Positions 23,699-35,540 of a DNA stretch of 64,000 bases are shown piece after piece. The stretch comes from Biscogniauxia marginata (lineage: Eukaryota; Ascomycota; Sordariomycetes; Xylariales; Xylariaceae). A program made the translations under genes and the position numbers. Position 1 is the first letter of the stretch; every line of letters starts with the position of its first letter. The notes under the pieces were generated by a model. The model was not told the DNA's origin. It did not search any database and worked only from the letters and a program-made list of their open reading frames with translations. The stretch spans positions 434,001 through 498,000 of the forward strand of contig MU404070.1 of assembly GCA_022695795.1 (NCBI GenBank), in the 5' to 3' direction.

Positions 23699-24441
23699 GG
23701 CTGTTGCTAATACTGACGCGAAGCTGTGCTGCGTATCGTCAATATAAAAGTAGTGAGAGCGCGGTGAAGTCGGGGTATAAATAGGGGGGTATTGAAGGAA
23801 ACCAGGCTTTTGGTCCTTGTTATCTGGGGTGAGATTCAATTTTTCCTTATACGCACGACCCTTCCACAGCCATAACCTAAGCCAGGCAACTACCCTAGGC
23901 TGCCAACAGGTATGCATACCTAAAAGTATGGTGAGTTAACAGTCGAGCGACGGCACAGCAATAGGTGCCTACCTATGTAGGTACCTATGTACCAGTTAGG
24001 TAGTATCCATACATGCAGTAGTACTGTAAGGTGTACAGAACATACCTACCTAAAGTTAGACTCAAACGCTAAGCTCGTAGTGGCTGATGTATGTGAACCC
24101 CGCAAAAGATACCCCACATTACCTGCTCGGGGCATCTTCTCACCTTCTCTCCCCTCGTCCTCTTCAACCTCCAACCTCCAACGCCCAATAGTTAACAATA
24201 TCTACCCTATATTACCTAATATATCCAATCCGCCGTTTTCTCATTTCCTACAGCCTCAAATCAATTGATTGGCCATGCAATGCAGCTGCTTGACTACATA
24301 GACCTCCCTGGCTGGATACTAAGATCGGAATGCTCTGCCACAACTGACGTCACCCACGTCTGAGCCACTGCGGACTAACAGAATATAAGAGGTCCCTAGG
24401 TATCGTATGCTGGACATCTCAACTGCTGTATCAGCCTTGCC
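23699..24441. promoter_or_regulatory. Divergent promoter, F-box gene / esterase gene
   Basis: Short shared promoter between divergent genes. It holds a cluster of TAGGTACCTA/GTACATA-type motifs at 23965-24010 and a perfect CRE palindrome at 24345-24352. Confidence 0.5.
24345..24352. promoter_or_regulatory. CRE palindrome TGACGTCA
   Basis: Perfect ATF/CREB bZIP site about 90 bp upstream of the esterase ATG. Presence is direct; use is inferred from position. Confidence 0.5.
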
Positions 24442-26672
24442 ATGGACATGAAGACCTTTCCTTCAAGCCCACCTGCGCTCGAGGTCCCTTCGAGGCGTCC
24501 GCCATGGGGCAGGCCCAATGACGGACGCGACGCTGGCCTCCATGCTCATGATCCACGATCATCTTCGACCCAGTCCTTGGTTCCCTCACTGCCAGATTAT
24601 GAGGAAGTCGAGCGTCGAACACTTCTGCTCATCTATGTACATGGATTCATGGGGAACGATACTTCGTTTCAGTCGTTTCCTGCTCATGTGCATAAGTACC
24701 TCAAGCTGGCCCTATCCGATACACATGTTATCCACACCAAAATCTACCCTAGATACAAGACTTACAAGGCTATCGAGGTTGCTCGAGACAACTTCAGCAG
24801 ATGGCTGGCACCCCACGAGTCCCCCAAGACCGACGTAGTCCTCGTTGGCCATTCCATGGGAGGTTTACTGGCTGCTGATGTTATCTTAATGGCAAGAACC
24901 CCGATACGGCCTCCCTAAGCATAGTAACTAATGGCTCGTACTAGCCTTCGGAAGACCAGTACCGCCATCGGTATTTCCGGCATCGTATCTTGGGAACAGT
25001 GAATCTAGATGCCCCCTTACTTGGCCTCCACCCGGGTATCATTGTCTCAGGCATATCCAGTCTCTTTAGGAAGACTGACCCGCCAAAACCACCAGGCGAG
25101 CCATCTCCGCAGACGGGACTAAGCCAGACATCGTCTGAGATCGCCTCACCAGGTTCCTCATTATACTTAGACCCCTCTACGTACTTAGAGATGTCACCGT
25201 CTTACCCGGCATCTCTGGGGCAAGTTGGGCGGCCTGCAACTACCTTTGACCCTAATTACAACCCAGCATTCCCAAACGATATTCGCCTCCAGGACAGGGG
25301 TTGGTGGAAAAATGTCGTCCATTTCGTGAAGAAGCACAACTCGGAGGGACTGATAGACGCCGCCTCCAACCACATCATGTCACATCTGGAGTTTGGAAGC
25401 TGCTTGATGGACCTCAACCGCCTCAAGAATCGTTATGAGAATGTCCGCAAACTGGAAGATGTTGATGATATAAAGCATTATGGCTTTCCGCACGTCCCAC
25501 CGCAAGTTCGCTTTATCCAATACTACACGGTATGCCATGGCTATCCCAAAAAACCTAAACAGGAGAGTCCGGAACAAAACACGGACACTTCAATGATACA
25601 GCACAGTGCAGACCAGAAACCTTCAACTCCAAGAACATCTATCGAAGCCCATGGCGACAGTTCTAAGCATGTAGATCCCTTGCGTGCGATTCCTAAGGAG
25701 GACGATACCCCTCTGGATGTTTCTGATGATGACCAGATGGGGTTAGAATTACTTGACCCTACTCCAATTCCTGAAGACGATCTCTCGACGCCGGAGGGAA
25801 ATTCACAGGAAAAGCAGCAGCCGAATGGCATAAACTCAACCGGTGAAAAACTACCCGAAACCCTTCGTGGTGATGAAGATATTGACACGGCAGACCCTCG
25901 TCCTGCAGACGTTGCCTCCTCACAAGTTCAGCACTCATCTGCGGATCCGGTCACAGCAGCCGAGCTCACAGTTGCTGTATCAGCCCTAGAAATCGATCTT
26001 CCCGCGATACCGGACTTGCCTGTCAAACCAACGACGCCAGATTTGGAGCAGTACACCGATAAGGATGCGCGCAAACAAGCCGAAAGGGAAACAAAAAGAG
26101 CACAGAAGGTTTATGATCAAGCTGTCAAGAACCGCGAAAAGGCCCTTAAGGAGCGACAAAAAATTATTGACAAGCGGAAGAAGAAAATAGCGCAAGAGGA
26201 AGAGAAGCGGGAGAAAGAGGCACAAAAGAGACGCCAGAAAGAAGAGGTTGCAGCTGCAGCTGCAGCTGTTGAGACAGCTACGGCTGTTAAAGAAGACTTC
26301 AGCCCAGCCACCGAAACTGAAAATACACAGCCAAATTCAACCGTGGATGACCAGGCCTCACGAGCCTCCCAGGATGGATTCGGCCCTATGCCATCTCCTG
26401 ATCAAAGGGCTCACGACAGTCCACAGGACAAATCAAGGCCGCCGAAGAAGAAAAAGGACCGCAAATTCTGTAATATACCGCCTAAAGTCAATGGCCAGGT
26501 CGACCTGAAGTGGACCAAAATCTTTATGAAGGACACCGACGAGGTCGGCGCGCACACTGGCTTGTTCTTTTCCGGGGAACACTACGAGAAACTCGTCGGA
26601 GATGTTGGGGAAACCGTCGTCGGGTGGGTCCAGGAGGATATGACCAAGCGGGCCATCCTGCAGATGGGGTAG
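24442..26672 (+). CDS. Serine-esterase-like alpha/beta hydrolase with coiled-coil tail
   Basis: Two exons (24442-24891 and 24945-26672) give 725 aa. The N-terminal alpha/beta-hydrolase part has LLLIYVHGFMGNDTSF (oxyanion region) and the nucleophile elbow GHSMGG with Ser138, resembling DUF676/lipase-like serine esterases; downstream RILGTVNLDAPLLGLHPGII fits the same fold. The intron appears to use a GC donor (ATG|GCAAGA) and TAG acceptor with a TAACTAAT branch; this rejoins the frame and the conserved block. A Ser/Pro/acidic middle region follows, then a highly charged coiled coil at about 520-585 (repeats of ERETKRAQKVYDQAVKNREK type) and a conserved C-terminal block (KFCNIPPKVNGQVDLKW). Substrate unknown. 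The CRE palindrome is 90 bp upstream. Confidence 0.8.
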
Positions 26673-27599
26673 ACAAGTCGTAAGAGGATCCAAGGGGGTT
26701 GGTTAGCGGCGTAGTAGTAGTAGTATTTATAGGTATGGCCAGATAGGGGCTTGAGGGTAATTCTGGCTGGCCCGGTGTTTTTGTGTATATGTATTGAACT
26801 GAGATGCATAGAGGTAAATATACCCATGCTCATCAACGCGGTACTCATGAAGCATGATTTTAACTATGTAGTCTGGAGTGATGGCGAATCATTAGTCGTA
26901 TTACTCTTAAGGCTCTTACGATCAAGGATTCAATACGGATATAGCTGCACATGTATGCCACACTTCGTAGGCTGATGTGCCCAGGGTAACTATTAATAAG
27001 AACAATGATTTTACCCCTGGAAAAAAAAAAAGTGGTATGCATCTCGTATGAGCATGGGTGTTCACCTATCAAAGGATGCACTCCGATATATATATTCTCA
27101 GCTCTGATAGCAGCAGCAAGCTGGGATCGAGACCGAAGCATGCCAGGTTCATGCTACGTGCCTACGTGCCTAACTTAGACGGCAAGCGCTTTCGATCCTG
27201 AATATGTATATTTGCGCAAAGAATAAATTTGGACTCGATTTGACGTGAAGTTTATTTATGTTCATATATATGTGTGTGTGTAGATAGGGCGCTTTTATAT
27301 GAAATCCCGTGAGATAACTACACCCTTGTCCTCTATGAGAGAGACCGCATGGTAGGAGTTGTAGATGAGGTCAAAATTTACCTACCCAGGTCAGCGCCGG
27401 TATATATATATATATATATATTTATATTGCGAGGGAAGATTTCCAACGGCGTGATTCACCGTGGCAGGTAGATATAGATCTGATGCGGCAAAACGCTTCG
27501 AATATCAAATCCCGGAAGTAACTTCGACGAAGCAGAGAGAGAGAGAGAGAGAGAAAAGCTCTCCCCCTTCCATTCCCTCGAGGGACCTTAATTTAGTAA
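26673..27599. other. Intergenic between convergent genes
   Basis: 3' sides of the esterase and rit1 genes. (TA)n near 27402-27422 and (GA)n near 27534-27554. No gene recognised. Confidence 0.5.
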
Positions 27600-29385
27600 T
27601 TAGCTCATGAGGAAGCTATTCACGCTCTGCAGTGTCGTCCGGCTCGGATTCGCCTCCGGGAACGCCATCATGATGCGGCTCAGCTTGAGCCTGATGACGT
27701 CCTTGTTAACCACCACCGCGCCCGCCGCGCCGCCGCCGTCGTCGTCGTCTTCGTAGGTGAGACACCGCCCCTCGTCGTCGAAGCACCGGCACAGCAGCGC
27801 GAGCGCCACGCCGACCGAGAGGTCCCCGCCCGTCTCGCACGCGATAAGCACGGCGCGCCTGCGTTCCCGCTCCTCCTCCTCCTCCTCCTCCTCCTTCTCG
27901 TCTTTGTGATCCCGCCGGCCGTTCTCTTCTCCTTCTTCGTTGTCGTTACTTGAAGCTGCTGCTGCTGCCGCCGCCGCCGCCGATGATGATAATGATGGTG
28001 ATGGTGATGATGATGATGTCGTAACCGGACGCCCGCAGAAGAACCCCCGCACGAAATCGCATACCCGCGGCAGCGCGACGCGGAGGTTCCGGCCCGCGAG
28101 CTTGGCGTTCTTCCCGACGCCCAGGGCCATGCGCCGCGGGCCCTTGACCCACGAGTCCGGGTCCGTCGCCGCTCGCTCGAACGTTATCGTGCACCACGCG
28201 CCATCGTCGTCGTCCGCCGCGGGGAGCGGCAGGCGCGCGACGTACACGCGCGGCGCGAGCTGCCTAGGCCCGTTCCCGGAATCAGTAGTAGCAGCTGTAG
28301 CAGTAGCAGTAGCAGTAGTAGTAGAAGCGGCGGCGGCGGCGACGAGCTCGCGCACGCGCCCCGGCAGTTCCGCCTCCGGCAGCCCCGCGAGCTCGTCCGC
28401 GCGCTCCCAGAACAGGTCCGGCGTGAGCCCGAGGGCCCAGTTCTCGGTGTCGTCGGCGGCGCCCTGGACGTAGCCCCCCGCGTGGCCGGAGGAGGAGGCG
28501 GCGGCCTCGCGGCGCGACGCCGTGCAGCAGATCACGGGGTGGAAGTCGGCGAAGACCTCCACGGCACTACCGTTACTGTTGCTGTTGCTGTCATCACCAC
28601 CACCACCACCACCACCACCACTACTGCTGCTACTGCTACTATCATTCTCGGAGGGAGGAGGAGGAGGAGGGAGGTACGACTCGGGGGTCACCCATATGGG
28701 GCGCAGGGGCTTGCGGACCTGCCGCCGGAGCGCGCCGAAGTCGATGGCGCCGGCGAGGGCGCGGAGCGAGGCCACGTGGGCTGGGATGCGGGCTTCGATC
28801 TGGGCGTGCTCGGAGCGGGACACGGCTTGGGGCGGGGTATACAAGGCGTGGTAATAACCAGCACCAGCACCAGCACTACCACTACCGCCCCTTTCCTCTC
28901 CCTCTCCCTCTCCCTCCACCCCATCCCCATCCCCCTCTTCCCCACCCCCTTCCGCAGCGAGCAGCTCGGGAAACAAGACCCGGTTGAGCACGCAGCACCA
29001 GACGGGCAGGGTCTTGCTCAGGGCGTCGGGCATGAGCTTGCCGCGGCGCGTCGAGTCGACGACGACGCAGCCGTCGCGCGCGCCGGCGAGCCGCAGCAGG
29101 TGCAGGTTGAGCCGGCGCGCGCTGAAGCGCCACTGCCCGGCGTGGCCGTCGGTGCTCTTGAAGTACGCCGACGCGGCCCGGCGGTCGGGCGGCACGTACC
29201 AGCTCCCGCAGCGCTCGTTGGCCACGAGCGGCCGCCCGCCGTACGCCGCCGACACGGACCGCGCGAAGGACGCGTCCGCCAGGATCGACCGCAGCCGGTT
29301 GCCCATCGACAGGTCCGAGCGCCGCAGGTCCGCGAGCACCCGCGAGATGCTCGGGTTCGCCGCGCTGGCGACGACAGCAACAACA

Positions 29386-29416
<31 letters not shown>

Positions 29417-29471
29417 TGTTGTCTTGCGCCCGCTGCGAGGGGAAGACTACGATGTCGGCTTCTGTGGCCAT
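27600..29471 (-). CDS. rit1: Initiator tRNA 2'-O-ribosyl phosphate transferase (Rit1)
   Basis: Enzyme that adds 2'-O-ribosyl phosphate to A64 of initiator tRNA-Met, keeping it out of elongation. Single exon, 623 aa. Family signatures: LRRSDLSMGNRLRSIL, PLVANERCGSWYVPP, YFKSTDGHAGQWRFSARRLN, VVDSTRRGKLMPDALSKT and VWCCVLNRVLFPE in the N-terminal domain. The C-terminal phosphatase-like part has CETGGDLSVGVALALLC and ends KLSRIMMAFPEANPSRTTL. It is longer than the yeast enzyme because of repeat-encoded insertions: poly-Asp near the N-terminus, Glu/Gly-rich, Ser/Gly-rich, Ala/Thr, Ser/Ala and poly-Glu/Arg stretches, each from trinucleotide runs. These runs also make long antisense frames, which are not genes. 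Confidence 0.93.
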
Positions 29472-30497
29472 ATATATATATATATATATATATGTATATG
29501 TATATATAATGTGTGCGCCGTTTTATAAAAAAAAATTAGAAAAAGAAAAAGAATCAAGAATTATGTATATTCTTGATGGGTTTCCTTTATTTATTTTTTC
29601 CCTTTTTTTTTTCCCCCGTTTTTCTCACCTATAAAAAGGATGATCCAAAAAAGGGAGGAGATGGATGTCCAGGGAGGAGAGGTCGGGTGTGCTCTCCTAA
29701 GGAGAATGTCGTATATGGTTGGTAGGATATCAGGAAAACGGTTATCGAAAAGTTAAGATCCTTTTTGCGCCCAAAGAAGGGAGAAGCTGGCAGCTGCTCA
29801 CAGTTGGTCCCCCCCCTTTAGAAACACTTACTGCAACTTCGTCTAGAATACTCTCTCTCTGCTTGGACGTCTCTATTAGTGCGAGTTGAACCTCCCCCTA
29901 AAGCGTTGACGGAATTGTTCTACTAGGAAGGCATATGTTGTAAGAGTTTGCGCATTAGCGAAGTACACGGGCTCGATATAATTATATATGGAATCCGAAG
30001 AAAAAAAAGGTTTCTAATTTTTCAGTTTCTTACGACACAGGTATCTCCGATACTGAATCAATCTACGGGGAGATTCCTGAATGTGTGGCAGGATGGAAAC
30101 GAATCATTGTGACGGTAGGTATTGCATGGATATTGAGGATCATCAATACTAGTATAGCCACAAATGGACATGGGGGAAGGAAGAAGCGTCAGTCTTCATT
30201 AAACTACCTCCTGTGTCTGAGATATCCTCTCCCGCCAGCGGAGGTATTTTCCCTCGATCTGAAGAGAAGACGCAAGATTAGGTTATAGTTTCGTCGCGAT
30301 AAATCACAAGCCAACCGAGTCCTGGTTGAAACTCCATTTGCGCACTCGCTTCTCGCTCGTACCGTACCGCCATCCTAACAACTCGCAAGTTCCATCGCAA
30401 GATGTGTATTTCCCCCCCTCCCCCTTCCTTGCCTGATTATTATCCCGGTGGCCATTATTCTTCTTTCTATTATTATTATTATCGTCGTCGTCAGTAA
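29472..30497. other. Promoter-side spacer of rit1
   Basis: Contains an (AT)n run directly before the rit1 ATG (about 29471-29510) and a T/C-rich tract near 29580-29625. No gene recognised; a 67-codon frame at 30085-30288 has no family signal. Confidence 0.5.
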
Positions 30498-31775
30498 TCA
30501 GCAGACCACCTCCGCCTTGACGAGGACCTCGTATTCGTCTTCTTTCTTCAGGAGACACGGCGAGATCATCATGTCCACTGTGCCTTTTGTGCCGAGCTTG
30601 CCGTGCATCTCCATCGTCGCCTCGCGGTAGTCGAAACCCTGGGTGCGCGTGCTGCCCGGCTCGTCCGACATTAGTACCACGAATGGCGCCCGCGCGAAGG
30701 CGACGCTGAGTTCGGCGCTCATGGTGACGATCTCGTGGATAGCCTTGCGGAGATCTGCGACGTCGGTTGCGACGCCGTTGTCGCCCTGGGCGTCTGTGGC
30801 AAAGGGTATCGTGGCGTCGTAGATTTTGCCCACCAGCTCGTTCGTGATATCGGTGTCGACGGGGCGCACGCGTTCGAGAAGCGCGGCCGTGTGCATCTGC
30901 CAGGCACGGAGCCCAGCTTCGTCGGTGGCAGTGTTGCTGCCGATATAAGACGCCTTGCTATTAGGCGAGGCAATGGGTACTGAGGAGGAGGAAAAGAGCG
31001 CCGAGAGCTGGCCTAGCAGGTTGCGGATGTCGCGGCCCCAGGCGCGACCAAAGGCGGCGCCGAAAAGACACGTGTGCAGGTAACGCCAGATGAGTGCACG
31101 GAACAGGTAGCACGTCAGCGACGGGGTGGTCAGGTACGTCTTCCAGTGGGCAGACAGCTCGGCGAACTCCTGCTTGGCCCTATCGGATACGACCTTGGAG
31201 TAGATCTTGTTGTTAAAGTGCTTGACAGTCAGGCTGCGGATCCGCTCGCGCAGCAGGTTCCAGCGGGTCACGACCTGGTCGTCGGTGGTGAATGTGGATG
31301 GCGGGGGGATCAAGATGATCTTAGGGATTCCGTGGCTGGTGCTGCCGCGATGGAGCTGCTGCTGGAGGGCTTCGCAGAGCTTGGTCTTCTCGGTAAGCAG
31401 GGCGATGACTTTCTGGTATCGGGCTTCGATCTCATGCATGCGCGTACGCGTGATGGTCACGGTGGCGTTGTCGCCCTTGTCGTTTGGTACCCCGCCGCCA
31501 CCACCAGCAGCAGCAGCAGCACCAGTACCAGCGCCCGTCGCCGGATTTGGGCTTGCGACCGGACCCGCACCATCGCCCTTGAGCGGCGCACCATCGGGAC
31601 CGCCGAGTCGTCGGTTTTCGGCCTCGAGCTTTTGCAGTCGGGCCTCGAAGTTCTGCTTCTCCTGCTCCCAAGACTTGGTGGCCGCCTGGTGCTCCATGCG
31701 CAGCTGTCGGAATTTCTTATCTCGTTCCGTGAGCGCGCCTTGCGTCTCGGCGAGCTGGGTGCGTAGTGAATCCAT
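30498..31775 (-). CDS. Coiled-coil protein of unknown function
   Basis: Single exon, 425 aa, not recognised. The N-terminus (about 1-60) is a charged coiled coil (LRTQLAETQGALTERDKK, QNFEARLQKLEAENRR), then an Ala/Gly-rich linker and a second helix (MHEIEARYQKVIALLTEKTK). From about residue 145 onward there is a mixed hydrophobic domain with VVTRWNLLRERIRSL and YLFRALIWRYLHTCLFG, a pattern seen in many filamentous-fungal hypothetical proteins. No signal peptide or enzyme motif is visible. It lies between rit1 and mgm1, all on the minus strand. Codon use and G+C match the neighbours, so it is likely a real gene. Confidence 0.7.
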   Translation of the reverse strand: MDSLRTQLAETQGALTERDKKFRQLRMEHQAATKSWEQEKQNFEARLQKLEAENRRLGGPDGAPLKGDGAGPVASPNPATGAGTGAAAAAGGGGGVPNDKGDNATVTITRTRMHEIEARYQKVIALLTEKTKLCEALQQQLHRGSTSHGIPKIILIPPPSTFTTDDQVVTRWNLLRERIRSLTVKHFNNKIYSKVVSDRAKQEFAELSAHWKTYLTTPSLTCYLFRALIWRYLHTCLFGAAFGRAWGRDIRNLLGQLSALFSSSSVPIASPNSKASYIGSNTATDEAGLRAWQMHTAALLERVRPVDTDITNELVGKIYDATIPFATDAQGDNGVATDVADLRKAIHEIVTMSAELSVAFARAPFVVLMSDEPGSTRTQGFDYREATMEMHGKLGTKGTVDMMISPCLLKKEDEYEVLVKAEVVC

Positions 31776-32641
31776 CTTGTTTGCTTCAGAATGTGTCGGG
31801 GCGCTGCTGCTCGCGGGGGTGAGACTTCACGTAGCCTAGGAACGATGCGCGGTGGTGATCCAGAAGAGGAGGGGCTTCAAACTGCGGCAACAACGACATT
31901 TTATCTTGTGGTCGCATTGTTCTCCCCTCTCAAGCCGGCATCATTAGGTTTAGCGCGTTTCTGGTAACTGTTGGGTTCTGCGACTGACTTCGGCTTGGTT
32001 GTAGTTCTTTGTTGTTTGTGAGAGAGAGGGGGGGAGCAAAGAACGTGGAAGGCGTCATGTTACTTTTTTTTGTCCCTTATTAGAAAAAAACTAGTCCCAC
32101 CCTGCGATTGCCAAAGATTGGGCTTTTAGGTTCGGTTGCCTCCGACCGTCAAAATGTCTCAGAACGCCAATCTTAATTTCCTATGTACAAGTACCTTTGT
32201 ACTTACCTAAGCTCCTCGCGACTGCACCGTCGTCACAAAATACATGCAAATGAACTGACAGGTAATTGGATAATAATCCATCCATCGAGTCCGAGTCACA
32301 CCAGTGCTGCTCTCAAAATACCTATATTTGTACGGATGCCTGCGGCCTACATCACCAGATCTACATGTAGATCGGTCACATTCAGAACTACTGATGAGAA
32401 AAGTCCACGCTGCTTGGCTTACACTCAACATAGCTACAGAAATAATATAAAAGTGACCAAGTCTATGTACGTAACCGCGCAGTGCAGACACCAAATTCGA
32501 CCCCCCTTTTTTTTCTCTCTTTCTGAGCTGAGACGTGAAGAACGATATCTTGACAATAACCGCTGAAAGTGCTGTGTATTTCAAAAACCTCCCTGAACTC
32601 CGGTGCCCATCGTAACGATTCGTCAAGTTATCGACGAGAAC
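31776..32641. other. Intergenic spacer
   Basis: Between the coiled-coil gene promoter and the 3' end of mgm1. Frames at 32183-32626 on both strands overlap and lack motifs. No gene supported. Confidence 0.5.
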
Positions 32642-35540
32642 CTAGAAGAGTCCCCATCGTCCGCGATCCTTCTCCCCGTTCTTCTTGCTGCCTAGCTTCG
32701 ACCGCTCCCTTTCCCGCCCTTCGAGCTGTCTCAGGCTCTCCATCTTGTCCAACACCAGCTCTAGTAGTTCTTTCCGTTTAATCACCTCGAGGTGCCTCTT
32801 GATCTTCGGGTCTTCCTTGGCGAATCTCTCCACCTGGTCGTCCGAGAGGTGACGGCCGAGCCGCAAGTCTAGCTCGCGCGGGAAATTGTAATAGAACTCG
32901 GAAAGCAGCTCCACGTTAAGGAAAAGCACTGCTGTTGATGCAAGTTTCGACGCCACCGCATCGAGGAAGACCTCGGGGCAGTGGTACTTGTTCTGCATGT
33001 TGGCGCATTGTTTCGACTTGACTGCGAGCATACGCATTTTGATGATATCGGCTCGATCGCGCAGGAAGATAGCTTCTCGTCCTTCATTCGCTGTGTTAGC
33101 TTGCGTCTCGTATACAAGCTCCAGAATAGGGGCTCAAACCTTTGGCAAGTAGTGCGGCGCTAAACCCGCCAGCCCCGACATGACTCTCCCCCTCGACTAT
33201 GATATCGCCCTTCCTAGCCTTATCGACAAAGTTCATGACTTCCTTCAGCTTTCTCCGCCCGCCAACGTGCGCTTCCAAGTCCTTCAGCGCTCCCTCGCAA
33301 GCAGACAGTTCCTTCTTCAGAACCCCCTGCACATGGTCTCGTCCCTGAGTCCACTCGCGCTCTTCCATGTCGATGTCGAACTTGAAAGGTTTGATGCAAT
33401 TTTCCACTTGATCACTAGTGCTGTAGAATCTGTCGTTCAATATGCTGGAAGCCGCATCAGTAATCGCCTGGCGCGCGTATGGGTGGTTCACAAAGGTCGA
33501 GTGGCCAATGAGGGTATCGATATGTGATTGGATCGCACTTGCTACTACGTTAGTGGCAAGTCTACCGACGCCGAGCTTCGTCAGTGCCGAGGTCGAGGCA
33601 TCCAGTTGTCTGCGCCAGTAGAGAGAGTTGGGATCGGCCGTGGGGAGGTCAACGAGGCTGTTAGGCTCGGCGATGGGGACACTCAGGTCGTGGATTGGTT
33701 TGTTCCAATACCTTGCAGCTAGCAGGTCTAGCATCCGTTGGTCAAGCTCGTTCTTTAACAATTCATGCATTTGCGGCCGACCGAATGATTCCGTAAATTC
33801 TTTGAAAGAGTGCTTGAAAGCGTCGAGGCTCTCTGCGAGGTAGGATTCTGCTGATAAGGGCCGGTCGTTGTATTGGACCTTGAATTCATAAGTCGCTTCC
33901 TCAAGCTCTTGCCGGATAGCATCGCCGGTGGACTGCAGACTAGCAGACATAGTTTGCTCTAGGACGTGCATAAGTTTCTTTCGTAGAGTTGAAGTACCGA
34001 TAAGAACATCTGAGCCTGGACCAAACTCTAGCGGATGGGCTGAGAAAAAGGCGTTCTCGTTCTTCGTAATAGCAGACGTCAGGTTGGTATTGCCTTTCTT
34101 GAACAAGCCTACCATTGACGGGGCACGAGACACAACACCGACATACCCCAATCGAAGTGGGTATTGCTTATCGTTAAGAATCTCAGCTCCTCGCATGGGA
34201 TCGACAAGATCCATCTTGGTAACGACGCCTATCGTCCGCTCGCCCCTCGGGTCCACCCTTCTACTCGCCCGCAAGGCCGTCGAGTTTGCTAGATCGACAT
34301 CGGCGGCCGAGATTGCCAGGATAACATTGGGTGGCTGGATATATTTATCACAGAGCTCGGATATCTTCTGCTTGAGAATAGGGGGTTGGTTCTGTCCTAC
34401 TACCTGGATGTAGCCAGGTAGGTCGATGAGCGATAAATCTGGGACGGTCGGCGAAGAAATGGTAAGCCGGATAGGGTCATCTGAGACACACTGGGCATCG
34501 GGGACGGCTTGGTTGAGTTCCGTTAAAGTCCGCTGGATGGAAGAGAAGTCATGGATCTTGCCCAGGCCCAAATCCACGAATTCACCATACTCGGCGTCCG
34601 AATCCGGGGTGTTGATCAGTGTAAGCTCGATGGGCCGTCGGGTGACCATATTTGAACCCTTGGGTAGAAATTCGTGCCCTACTATCGCTTCCAATACAGA
34701 GCTCTTTCCAGAAGATTGCGAGCCTATGACAACAATGGAGGGCAGCGTGAGAGCACTTGACTGTCCAACTCTAGCGAGGATGTTGCGGATCTCGATCATC
34801 TTCTTCGTAAGTACCATCATCTGGTCGTCCTTGGCTATCTCGCTGGCTTTCCTTGGATCCTCTTCAGAAGACTGGTCGTAACCATATGCGGCGGCACTAC
34901 CACCGGCAGCCACAGCAGCGCCGGTTCTGCTTTGCTTGGGAGGCTCATCGCCTCCCGGCCCATCACCTTTTTTCCCAGTGCCTATTTCCTCTTGTAATCG
35001 CATAAGCTTTTGTACCCACTCAGATGATTCAACTGATTCCTTGGTATTCTGCCATCCTCGCATCGTCTGGTCAGCAATATCTTTGGCACCGCCGTACAAG
35101 CCCGTTGCAGTGTTCGAAACGGTATTCTTGGCATTATTGACGACGTCCCATGCGTAGTTCCCGGCCTCTGGATGGTATTATCAGCAACTTATGGAAAAAA
35201 CGATGATGAAGGGTATACTGAGCGCGGAAAAGGACGTACGTGTCGCTTGGTATTGTATCCATGCCAGTCCACCCACCATAGCACCTCCTGCCAGGGCGGG
35301 GATTCTCACGAACTTGACTACCAGCCTGGGTAGGAAGCGTGCGAAGGAAGCATTTCGAACAGTGACAGAGTTATGGAAGGAGTTGACTGGAGTCCACATG
35401 CGTCGTCGTGTGGCGCGGATGGCAGCTTCGGCACGAAGGAGTCCGCCAGAAGGTAGCTGGTGATATTGGCGAATGGCTCGGACAGTGCCTGAACGTGCTG
35501 CCGGAAGGCGCCCGGCCGCTGCTATAAGCCGTCCGCTCAT
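32642..35540 (-). CDS. mgm1: Mitochondrial dynamin-like GTPase Mgm1 (OPA1)
   Basis: Inner-membrane fusion and cristae-shaping GTPase. Three exons (35540-35240, 35167-33140, 33090-32642) give 925 aa. The N-terminus is Arg/Ala-rich without acids (mitochondrial presequence), followed by a membrane segment at about 78-97 (PALAGGAMVGGLAWIQ). A Gly/Ala-rich stretch around residue 175-200 (TGAAVAAGGSAAAYG) is where a rhomboid-cleaved second hydrophobic patch would be expected. The dynamin GTPase follows: P-loop GSQSSGKSS at about 249-257, DLPG (G3) and TKMD (G4). The stalk runs on, and the last exon carries the conserved helical end (VFLDAVASKLASTAVLFLN, FPRELDLRLG). Complete; the lysine/glutamate-rich C-terminus is normal for the GED-like region. 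Confidence 0.95.

Noticed and set aside
28482..29528. Long plus-strand frame (348 codons) opposite rit1
   Set aside because: It is a shadow of the G+C-rich, trinucleotide-repeat rit1 coding strand; it holds poly-Thr and Arg-rich nonsense with no family signal.
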